Assembly (NCBI GenBank): GCA_039519185.1
Contig: CM076847.1
Location: 47,995,708 to 48,059,707 of the forward strand
Direction of reading: 5' to 3'
Source: Astragalus membranaceus
Lineage: Eukaryota > Streptophyta > Magnoliopsida > Fabales > Fabaceae
DNA length: 64,000 nt
This document shows, piece by piece, positions 11,719 through 21,750 of the stretch. How positions within the stretch are numbered: position 1 is the stretch's first letter; each line of letters starts with the position of its first letter. Made by a program: the position numbers and the translations under genes. The notes under the pieces were generated by a model. That model did no database searches. It had not been told where the DNA came from and saw nothing but the letters and a program-made list of their open reading frames with translations.

Positions 11719-11910
11719 TTTCATAGATGAGGACTCTAATGGATCCATAGAGCCCAATGAGCTAAAACGTTCTTAGAAGATCTTCAACTTCATCTTCAAG
11801 AGGAGGAAATTGAGAGTATTTTTCATTATTGTGATATTGATGGAAGCAAGGGCATACAGTTTAATGAATTCATTGCTCTTCTATGCCTCATCCATCTCCT
11901 AATAGAACCT
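11719..11910 (+). pseudogene. Captured EF-hand fragment (calmodulin-like, CML21/22-like)
   Basis: Two pieces of one EF-hand protein in different frames. The first reads FIDEDSNGSIEPNELKR, an EF loop, then a stop. After a one-base shift the second reads LQLHLQEEEIESIFHYCDID and continues with GSKGIQFNEFIALLCLIHLL, an EF loop with its F-helix. The layout fits plant CML21/22-type calcium-binding proteins. The frameshift and the missing ends make it non-functional. Confidence 0.7.
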
Positions 11911-12046
11911 TTTTTTACTCTTGAAATTGACATATCTATGACTCTGTAGAATTAGTAATTGTTTTCCTTTTTTGTTTCAGCCACCAAATGCAGAGTTAGC
12001 ACCGATTGGTGGTTTGTTTTTATAATTTTTTTTAAAAAGGTGACAT

Positions 12047-12245
12047 TTTGAATCGGTTATCTAAAGAACCGATTTTAAATGTCTTTTTTGGTACATTTTG
12101 AATCGGTTGTTTATATAACCGATTTAAAATGTCACATTTTGAATCGGTTATTTAACTGATTCAAAATGTCCCTACATTTAGAATCGGCACATTTGGAGTC
12201 GGCCAATAACCGATTCCAAATGTGTCAAACAACCGATTCAAAAAG
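12047..12245. repeat. Right subterminal hairpin repeats of the CACTA element
   Basis: At least three GAATCGGTT/AACCGATT hairpins and further single arms, mirroring the left-end set. They end about 20 bp inside the terminal CACTAGTACAG (inverted). Confidence 0.8.
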
Positions 12246-12384
12246 CCTTTTCTGTACTAGTGGTTTTTGGCAATTTGTCGTTAGAAAATGTGAGAAAGTG
12301 AGGTGGAAGCAGTGTTAAACACAGATGATAGAATAAAAAAATGGTGATATCGCGCACATTTCAAATAAGTGTTTTTGTAAATAG

Positions 12385-12553
12385 CACTAGTGCAAAATTA
12401 TGAAAAGAATTAGATATTTAAAGTCACGCATTTAGATGCCTGACTTGATACGTTGACGCGGTGGCAAACTTGTAATTAAGATGAAATATTTATTTGACGC
12501 GCGTGTTTTTAAGTCAAGCGTAAACATGCTTGACTTCAATATTTGCACTAGTG
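12385..12553. mobile_element. 169-bp CACTA-type MITE
   Basis: Begins CACTAGTGCAAAATTA and ends TTTGCACTAGTG, with terminal inverted repeats of about 12 bp. The 3-bp duplication TAG flanks it (12382-12384, 12554-12556). Inside are GTCAAGC/GCTTGAC-like inverted motifs. The ends share CACTAGTGCAAAATT with the left end of the larger CACTA element just upstream, so the same transposase may have moved both. Confidence 0.85.
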
Positions 12554-12556
12554 TAG

Positions 12557-13806
12557 GTTAAAGCTATATAATATATTATTCAATGCAAATTACATATGTC
12601 TAAGTTGATTGAGGAAAATGACCCTCACAATATAATTATTTTTATTTAAAATTTGCTTTTGCGTCCTGTTACACTTAGTCAATTCTAAGTGAGATAATTT
12701 TAAAATAATGTTGAAATTCACATTAGATTAATAAAACTCTATTCGAAGGAAGAACCACACGAACGAGTAAAGCCGAGTACACTTGGCCATTCAAATTCCC
12801 TGGTAGAGTAGTCACTTAGCCACTAAATACTACACACAAATAACACGCTTAGCAATAAAATAAGAGAGTGAATAATTTAGTACCAATTTTATCATTTTAA
12901 TTTCGTAATTTCTAGAAGTTAACTTAGGTATGGTACAACTTTTTCCATGAATTTATGTATTTAACCCACACTAATAGTAGTTGTCAACACTACTCTAACA
13001 ACTATTTTTCCGCAATCGAGTGTTTATACTCTTCTAAATATCTTTACCATTGAATAACAACAACTATAGTAATTAATAAAATTTAATTATTTTTTCAACT
13101 TAGTCAATCAACCACTGATTGTTTTTTTTATTGTCACATATCTAATTGCATGTCATGAGAATAAATGTATATTTATTTTATAAAAAATCATTATTCATTT
13201 TATTATATGATAAATTGAATAGACAAATTTGTTTCAATATACCTTACTTGTTATATTCTTCCAAGACGTCATCTATTTGTTTTGTAAAAGAAACGAATTA
13301 TAAACTTTAACTTATAGATTATTTAAATGTAATACATCTTTTGAAATTTAAATTTAAAAGTGAGAACATCAAAATATTCGTATGATGTTTGATTCAAATA
13401 TTTGTATAATTTGAATGTATAGTTACTATTAAAATACTAATTATTATTAACTTATATATTAATATATTTTCAGTAAAATCCCCATTCCTTTTCTTATAAA
13501 TTTTGTACTCCGTAATTTAAACATTAGTGATTTTTTTAAAATATTAGTATTTATTTTCATGACTAATATATTAATAGGAGTTTAAATTAAATTTTACATT
13601 CATATGTATTAAAAGTCTTTACATTTTTTGACACGATATAAGTCTTTACATTAAGATATTAACATATTTTTGACACGATAAAAGTTACAATTAAATAACT
13701 TAAATGACCAACTAATTACAAGTAAATAACTTAAAGGACTTAAGCGGTACGAAAAAACTTAAAGAACCAACTTGTTACACTTAAATACTATATCATATTA
13801 TATCAT
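12557..13806. other. AT-rich intergenic DNA
   Basis: No coding frame, splice-bounded exon, LTR end or inverted repeat could be supported here. Composition is strongly AT-rich. Confidence 0.6.
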
Positions 13807-14264
13807 GGGTTAAATATGTTTTTGGTCCCTATAAAATTTGGGTTTTCGTTTTTAGTCCCTACATTAACGAAATAGGCGTTTTGGTCCCTACACTTTTTTC
13901 CCAATTTCATTAATAGTCCCTGTCGTTAAATCCATCTGATCAGTCAACAGAAATGTGACGTGGCTGTTAAAAAGATAGGGACCATAACACCTATTTCGTT
14001 AATGTAGGGACTAAACTTAGAATGACCCAATTTTGTAGGGACCAAAAACATATTTTACCCTAAATAAAAAAAGCCTAATCAGATGGATTTTTTTATTTCG
14101 TTAATGTAGGGACTAAACTTAGAAGGAGCCGATTTTGTAGGGACCAAAAACATATTTTACCCTAAATAAAAAAAGCCTAATCAGATGGATTTTTTTATTT
14201 CGTTAATGTAGGGACTAAACTTAGAAGGAGCCGATTTTGTGGGGACTAAAAACATATTTAACCC
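13807..14264. mobile_element. Legume-type MITE (GGGTTAAATATG termini, Mutator-like)
   Basis: Starts GGGTTAAATATGTTTTTGG and ends in its inverted, diverged copy (...CATATTTAACCC). An 8-bp duplication, TATATCAT, flanks it (13799-13806, 14265-14272). The repeated phrases GGTCCCT and AGGGACCAAAAAC belong to a short element common in papilionoid genomes. The 3' end is duplicated: a 102-bp unit repeats from about 14061 and again from 14163, each carrying an inward copy of the terminal repeat. The 8-bp duplication suggests a Mutator-like transposase. Confidence 0.8.
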
Positions 14265-14272
14265 TATATCAT

Positions 14273-15374
14273 ATACTACATTAAAGTAATTAAGGTTTTA
14301 CAATGTCATACACACAGATAATTCCACATACCATCTCCTCATAAGTGAAATTTTCAACTCATTCCTTTATATTAAGTTCCTTTAACACTTTATTTTTTAT
14401 TCATTACATACAGAAATGATTGTATAATTAAATATCAAACATTAAAACATATTTTTTTTAAAAAAAATATACAGTAACCGTTAACGTTGATATATTTTCT
14501 AATAAATGTGCATAAATATATTAAATATTATTATTTATCAAATCTTTTTATTTTTATTACTAAATATTATAACGATTTTGGAAAAAATCTTAATATAATT
14601 CTTTCAAAATTTAACCTTTTATGATTTAATTTATAATTAATTTTGTTAAGATTTGTTCTACTTAAGAAGTTTTTTTAATATATTATATATTGTTTCAAGT
14701 TGAGTTCATAATAGAGGTATAGTAGATATTTTTAACATTATTAATTAAAACTGACTTTTATTTTATTTATTACAATTTTTTATTTATATAAGATTCTCAA
14801 TTTAGTGTACTAATTGCCATTTTGAAAGATTAAAAAAATGTTAATGTATTCGATGCAAAGTGATATATTAATATCTTTTGATCTATATTTTAATAAATTT
14901 TATATTTGATTTCTCTCTCTAATTTTTGAAATATACACTCGCTCCCACCGTCTATGAATATAAACGAAAGAGTTTATGCAAGACGGAAGAGAATACGGAA
15001 CAATAAAGACACAAATGAAAGTTGTTGGAGCATTAAAAGAACTTGTTTAAGAAAAAATTAATAAGTGTTATGTTTTTCGCAGGAAGCCTTTGCCACCATG
15101 TTCCCAAGCCTCTGGATCATGTAAGTTAAGAGCAAAAGTAACTAATAAAATTCATCAAATATGAAGTGCACTATCACCAATTATGCATGCCATCAGACAT
15201 TAAAGAGATACTAACTTTGTTGACGCAACCGTCACTCCCACTATGAATTTATTTTCCTTTAAATATGAAAGAATTAGTTACATCATTTGTCAGTCCAAAA
15301 TGAACATTCAACATGTATGAGGTATCAGGAAAAGATAAAATAAAGTTAAATTATTCAAATTTAAAGGGGAAAAG
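14273..15374. other. AT-rich intergenic DNA
   Basis: Very AT-rich. A short exon-like stretch near 15080-15120 (EAFATMFPSLWIM after a CAG and before GTAAG) is too small to call. Otherwise nothing is recognised. Confidence 0.55.
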
Positions 15375-16887
15375 TGTAAAATCCCAAAGTAATTATTTTA
15401 ATTACTTTTAGTATTAACTAATTTTTGTTCATTATTTTTTGTTAAGTAAAATGTTATTGATTGAATTGGTGTGATAGTTGAGTAAATCGTTTGATTGGAA
15501 TGAAAATCTCTTATTTAGTTGCTTAAAATGCGATGCTAGAATGCTTGTGTGCTTGTGTGGTTAGTTAAATGTGGGCTTAAGTGAGGAATAGAGGTGAGGG
15601 CAAAATAGACATTTCACAAAAACCAAACAAACACTCCATGTCCCAAAAACCCTCAGCTGAATACAAGGCACCACACACACTCACATTTCCAATTTTCAAA
15701 ATGAAACAAAAAGTTCTCTCAAAGTGAGAGAAGAGAGAGGGATTCGAATTGGAGAAGAAGAGAAGGGGAAAGAAGAGAAACAATTCTCAAACCCTCACTC
15801 CGTTAACTATTACCATATCACTTTCCTCTCTCCCTTCATTTAAAAAACCCAACACAACAGTTTTTGAAATTGAGAGATTGAGAGAGAGCTTCGAGAAAGG
15901 GAGAGAATATGAGGGGGAGGAAGAAGTGAGGAAACATCATGCATTTTACACTTTCCTCTTGAAGCCTACCATTCACTTCCCTTCTAACTGAAAAAACACC
16001 ATTCTTGCCCTTCATCAACTTCATTTTCGAATTCATGGAGTGTTTGAACATCACACTTGAGGAAATCTACAATGTGGGTTCCATCTTCTTTGCATGTGGG
16101 TCTTAGAAGCAATAGAGTCAAATTAGGGAATTGCATGTGGGTTCTGGTAGTTAAATCAGGTTATTGAAGAACTACATTGTGATTTGAAAGGCTTAGGATG
16201 AGATTTTGGAGCTGGGATTCGAATTTGGGAAGTTAGGAACCTTATGAATGTGCTTAGAAGCTTGCATTGTGCTCATGTTCAAACTTTCCTTGACTGATTG
16301 TTATTGTGCAACCATTTGAGGTGAGTTCCTCACTTTGCTTTAAGTGTTTTTAGCTTTGCATGTTGATTTTCAGTAAAAAATTGGATTTTTAGAACTTTGC
16401 ATGTGTTGGTTTCTGAATAAAATTACTGGATTGTTGTTTATGAAACCGTTTTCGTGAAACTTGATGTCTTGTTGCTCGATTAGAAATTTGTGTTCTTGTT
16501 AATGGAACCAAAAAGGATGAGGAAACGTGCTGAAAAACGTAGTTTCGGGCGTGCTGATGAAGTGGTGCTGATGAAGTGGCACGGTGCGCCTCAAGTGTAC
16601 TAATTCTTTCCCAATGCTAATCCTAACCCAAATAAAGCAATAAAGGATGATTGTCACTGGTTTTGTAACATGTTTTAAGGACCATAAACTTTTACTAATT
16701 CGATTATTAATGTCAACAAGTGAGAAAAAGCTACTGAGTAAGTAACATAATATACATTGGTTACTATAGTGTAAATAAGTCCTGATTGTGGTTATAGATT
16801 GGTTAAAACATTGTTTTGCTTATGTTTGAATGAGCAATAATATAATATTATGTCATGATTCTATGAACTTTGGTTATACGGTATCTG
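15375..16887 (+). mobile_element. Probable truncated gypsy-type LTR
   Basis: Begins TGTAAAATCCC after a purine run (AAAGGGGAAAAG) and resembles the other gypsy LTRs in layout: a purine-rich transcribed-looking block (15720-15930) and a donor-like GAG|GTGAGTTCCTCAC at about 16320. It stops at 16887, where an LTR of another family in the opposite orientation begins. No 3' terminus was found, so truncation is inferred. Confidence 0.5.
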
Positions 16888-17730
16888 TAACACCCCTTTT
16901 CTGCCCGGAAAATTTTTGCCAAAAATCAGAGTTCCAAAAACATTTTTCAATACACTCACCAGGGATGCCACATTTACACCGTTAAACATCACACACCAAT
17001 AATAAAGTTTCACCATTAAAATTGTGCGATCCATAGCACGTCATAACATCACCAAGCAGCGGAATAAAAATCAAGGTTCAATCGAATAATTATAACATCA
17101 CATAAAACTCCAGAAATTAAATAGACCTGCATTCACTCGCAATCACCTGCACGTTACCAACATAGGGGCAACATTCAAACAGAAGGGGTGAGATATCTAA
17201 CATTATAATAGCATATATGATAGGCAATATGCTAGAGTTACGACAACTATATAAACCGCTTCTCAACAACATTAAATTACAAATCACCAAGAAGTATCAC
17301 CAACATCATGAGTAAGTATATGAGATGCAACCCACACCAACGGGTATATGCATGTGGTACCAATCATCACCAATAAAGTAGCCAATAAGGGCATCATCAC
17401 CTGTATGAGCATCACCATCATCACCTATAGCTCCAAGGCCGAAGCCATCATCACCAAAATAATGCATATGCAATATATGCGACACCATGAACAATGCACC
17501 AGACAATTAACAACAACAGACATTTAATTGACACAACATCACCAATATCAATAAGTGGTCATAGACCCATCACCTATCACCTTAATTAGCCAACAAAATC
17601 GGCACATCACCTGTTATATCATCACCAATCATCACCAATAGCACCTACACCTATAGGACAGTCCAACAACTTGACCAGCCATCGACACCAAAGACACCAA
17701 TTTACAGCAACAGTAACAACAGTTTTACAG

Positions 17731-17910
17731 TGACAGCAACATTAATTTCAGGAAAACAGCAACATTTGGTCACTGTGACAGCAATATTAATTTCAGGAAA
17801 ACAGCAACATTTGGTCACTGTGACAGCAACATTAATTTCAGGAAAACAGCAACATTTGGTCACTGTGACAGCAACATTAATTTCAGGAAAACAGCAACAT
17901 TTGGTCACTG
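17731..17910. repeat. 45-bp minisatellite, four near-identical copies
   Basis: The unit begins TGACAGCAACATTAATTTC and starts at 17731, 17776, 17821 and 17866; one copy has a single C-to-T change. Because 45 is a multiple of 3, it opens reading frames on both strands that are not genes. Confidence 0.95.
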
Positions 17911-18002
17911 TGACAGCAACACCACTTTTACAGCAACAGCACATTTATTTTTTTTTACAAGACAGCAACATCATTTTTACAGTGACAGCAACACAGCAGG
18001 AA

Positions 18003-18578
18003 ACTGGCGCCCAGCAACAGGGCGCCTAGCAGGCAACAGCAACAGCAGGAACTGGCGCCCAGCAATAGGGCGCCTAGTGAAACAGCAGCACAAACAGACA
18101 TGGCGCCCAGCAACAGGGCGCCTAGGACAACATTGGCAACAACAGAATTGGCGCCCAGCAGCAGGGCGCCTAACACCACGGCAACAGAATTAAACTTGGC
18201 GCCCAGCAACAGGGCGCCTAGCAGCAACACAGAAAATGGCGCCTAGGGGCAAGGCGCCTAGCACCACAACATCAGAAACAGACTTGGCGCCCAGCAACAG
18301 GGCGCCTGGCACAACAGGCAACATAACAGACTTGGCGCCCAGGAGCAGGGCGCCTAGCACACAGGCAGCACAGACGGACATGGCGCCCAGGAGCAGGGCG
18401 CCTAGGACTACAGCAACAAAAACAGACTTGGCGCCCAGGAGCAGGGCGCCTAAGACAACAACAACAACATCTGGCTTGGTGCCCAGCAACAGGGCGCCTG
18501 AGACAACAACAGCAACATCAGACTTGGCGCCCAGCAACAGGGCACCTAAGACAACAACAGCACTGGGCACCTTGGGCG
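18003..18578. repeat. 48-bp minisatellite with paired GGCGCC palindromes, about 12 units
   Basis: Each unit has TGGCGCCCAGCAACAGGGCG completed by CC, then 20-25 bp of CA-rich spacer. Consecutive starts such as 18003/18051 and 18284/18332 give a 48-bp period; one unit near 18210-18240 is about 9 bp short. The GGCGCC pairs continue more loosely to about 18900. The array creates an apparent 16-residue-repeat protein on each strand, here read as an artefact. Confidence 0.92.
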
Positions 18579-19356
18579 CCAGTTTCTGCAGCAGGAACAA
18601 CACTGAAACACCACTGGGCACCTAGGGAGCCTCTCCTAGAGACACAAGAAAATTCTGGCACAACACGGCAACACCCAGAAACAATACAGGACACCACTGG
18701 GCGCGCCCTTCACAGCAACACAGAATTACGCAACACAGCAGTGGGCGCCTAAGGCGCCACTTTCAGCAACCAAGGCAGCAACACTGGGCGCCTAGGGCGC
18801 CAACTCCAGCAACAAAAAAACAGAACATCATGACTGGGCGCCTAGGGCGCCACATTCAGCAACAAAACAAATCACAGCCACGACGCCCAGGAGCAGAGCG
18901 CCATTTCCAGCAACCAAAACACTACACCAAATCGCACCAAACACCAAACACCAAAGTTTCACCATGATCAATCAACATAAGTACGTCCAAACATCACTAA
19001 ATCAACATCAACAAGATCAAAGAGGCATCATAGGTCCTATCTCCCACATAACCCCCATCATACACCCTATTATAAGGATAGAACCCACCCTTACCTTAGA
19101 TTTGCCGAACACGAGATCCTCTTACACGAAAATTCCAAAGAACCACAGCAACAGAGCTCCTCTCCTCTTTCTCCTTGTGCGCCGTCCTCTTCCTTTCTCT
19201 CTTCTCCTCTTCGCAACTTTATTTCTTTTCTCCAAAAATGCGCTAATGACTAAACCCTAACCAAATACTCTCCTTCATGCGCCTAGGCCCTTGGGCTCTT
19301 GGATCACGGGCCCCCGACTACTACTCAGCTAATTACTAAACACCACCCCCTAAGGT

Positions 19357-20247
19357 TGTGGATATCCATCGAAATATTATTTGATGGATCTGCTTGTAGT
19401 TGACAGATTGAGGAAAATCATTGGAGGCGTAGTTAGGTTGAGGGGAAACTCTCAACCCTATTGGCCAATTCGGAAAGGAATTGGGTGCGTCGTCGGTAAA
19501 GATATCGTGAGGAAAGTTGCAATAGAGGAAAAGGGGCTCTGAGTTTAGTTCGATAGTTGTTTTGAAAACAACTTTGAGGTGATTTGATTGTTTTCAAATT
19601 TAATTGATGTCCTCACGGCTTATTTATACGTGTAAGGCCGAAGTTTTTACTAAAACCCTCCTTCCATCTTTTTGAAAAAATTTTACCTCGAAAACTTGGA
19701 AGCGAGTCAAGGAATTTCACAGTGACTTTTTCGTCACATTTTTCAATGTGTACGAGAACTGTTATGGATTTTTTGAAAAATTGTTAAGGACGTGTTTACA
19801 CCCTTCAGGAAAATCATGTTTGTTCTTACCTCTACCGAGGAGTACCAATATGTGGACCTCATTTTCAACCTGTATTTCTATCAAGTGCCTCATATTAAAC
19901 CCTTTGATTAATATTAATCAAAGTTGGGGTGTAAACGAGATTAATTGGAATAAAGTTACGAAAGTGTTTTCAAAACGCGGTACCAAGCCTATGTAGGCGA
20001 ATGATGAGTTTCTAGTGTTGATTCGTAACAAGAGAGTTCAGACTATGACCTTAGAGCGTTCTAGGGTAGTAGTGGAACGTACTTAGAGATTGACGTGCCA
20101 ACTTGGGAAGAGTTTTTACATTCATTTGGTTAATTCAATATTGTTTTTCAGCGAATTAAGGCCTGTCTGAGAATGTCGATTCTCGGTTAGTCAATTATAA
20201 GACCTAACGAATTTTTGAGCACAAAAATCTTTCAAGTTGGGGTGTAA
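19357..20247 (+). mobile_element. 3' internal tail of a gypsy element
   Basis: From about 19690 to 20247 this is homologous to the tail at 1-502. It includes the palindrome TTTGATTAATATTAATCAAA (about 19902-19921) followed by AGTTGGGGTGTAA, and a second AAGTTGGGGTGTAA before the LTR start at 20248. The first 330 bp (19357-19690) have no recognised domain. Confidence 0.65.
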
Positions 20248-20369
20248 TGTAACATCCACAAAAGAATTAATTGAATTATTTTGATGTTGACCCGAATTAA
20301 TTTATTTTAGTACTTGACTTATTATTTGAGTGCTAAATTAATTTGACCATATTACCACTTAAGTTATAT

Positions 20370-20413
<44 letters not shown>

Positions 20414-21750
20414 ATCTATCTGTGTGTGTGTGTGTAAAAGAAATGAAAGAAAGAATTAAGAGAAAGGAAAAGAAACGAAGGAAAGAAACAGAGAGGAGAA
20501 AAGAAGGAAAAGAAAAGAAAAAGGAAGAGAAAAGAATGAAGGTGGCGAAGAGGGAGAAGAGAAGGGACAAGGTGATATTTACATGCTTTGATCTCCTTCT
20601 TTGTTCCATGTGAAAAACCTCATCATCCTCTTCAATTTGGTACAAGAATCATCAACAACAACTCACTATCTCACATGTTGCCATTTTCGAATTTTGAAGG
20701 AAAAAGAGAAGTCTTGGAGCTATCTTCTTCGATCAAATAGTTTGAAGGTTAGGGAAGTCCATTTGAGAGTTTGGATGCAAGCTAGGAGTAAAGGAATCAA
20801 AGATTGGGTGAGTTAGGGTTTGAGAATCAAAATTGGGGTTTTGTGTGAATAGGAGCAAATGGAGCTAGGAGATGATGAATAGTGTTTTTGGGTACTTCAT
20901 GGTTGATTGGGAAGATTTGGAGTCTTTGAGGAGCTTGGAACCTTAGGAATCAAGTTGATGGTGCGTAGGTCAAAGTTGATATTTCTCGCGGGTCGGATGT
21001 TCGAGTGGCAGAAAGCTTTGGAAGCGGAATTGAGTGTCGTCGGAGCATCGAATTTGATGCGGGGATCGTTCGTGTGGTTATGTGGAGAATTCCGTTTTGG
21101 TGGATCTCGGCTAATTGTCATTTTCATCCCAACTGGTGAGTTTACTCACCAGTTGTGAAATGTGTTTCGGTTTTGGTTCGTTGTCGAAAAAATATTTTGT
21201 ACAAAATTCACGTTTTATGTCTAATTGGTTTTTGGATTATTTTATTGATTATTTGATGATGATCATTGTTGTTTGAATATGTTTTTGGACTGTTTTTATG
21301 TTGGGACTGGACTGGAACAGGTATCGGAATTGGTCGGAACGACGAAAAACGCGAAAACGGGATAAAATACAATGCTGTCAAAAGCGCACGACCCGTGTGT
21401 CCCAGGCGCACGGACCATGCGTGTCGTTCTGTTTCTGTTCTCAAAAATGCATTACAGGGAGCACGGACAGTGTGCAGTGTTCTGTCCAAATTTTCCAAAC
21501 CTGCCCGAAACGATCCCGATCGATTCCAATCCTCTTCTAATCCTTTCCTAACGCTTTTCCAATGATATTAGGCTTATAATGCCATGATTTTGAATATGTT
21601 TTCAACGGTTTTTAATAATGGTTTGCAAAGTTATGTTTAACTCGGAAAAATCGTGAAATAGTGTACTGAGCGAACCCGTAAAATGCTTACTATAAAAAAC
21701 TAAACGTTCAAGTAACGGCTTAATGTCAAGGAACTAAATGTTCCGGTGAT

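Larger units (their letters stand above)
8462..12262 (+). mobile_element. Non-autonomous CACTA transposon carrying four gene fragments (Pack-CACTA)
   Basis: A 3801-bp element flanked by the 3-bp target duplication GTT (8459-8461 and 12263-12265), the length CACTA elements make. The left end is CACCAGTGCAAAATT, with CACTA altered to CACCA, and the right end read inwards is CACTAGTACAGAAAAGG. Both ends carry subterminal hairpins of GAATCGGTT/AACCGATTC type. No transposase domain is visible, so movement would need enzyme in trans. The interior holds exon-intron fragments resembling four different plant genes, all on the plus strand. At 8740-9060 there is a pyrimidine-rich stretch with repeated TTCTCATCCCTCGCAGC that looks like a captured 5' leader. 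Confidence 0.9.
16888..19356 (-). mobile_element. Truncated gypsy LTR, minus orientation, with minisatellites
   Basis: Starts TGTAACACCCCTTTTCTGCCC, the same terminus (inverted) as the solo LTR at 21751-23729 and both LTRs of the element at 46648-55574. On the minus strand it has a donor-like AAG|GTAAGG (19094) and an acceptor-like GTGCAG (17147), both conserved in those relatives. The expected opposite terminus is absent; similarity ends near 19356. The interior is full of GGCGCC-containing tandem repeats. Confidence 0.75.

Noticed and set aside
18236..18625. Mucin-like repetitive protein with 16-residue repeats
   Set aside because: Produced by a 48-bp minisatellite in an LTR; the opposite strand is equally open and there is no conserved start or partner.
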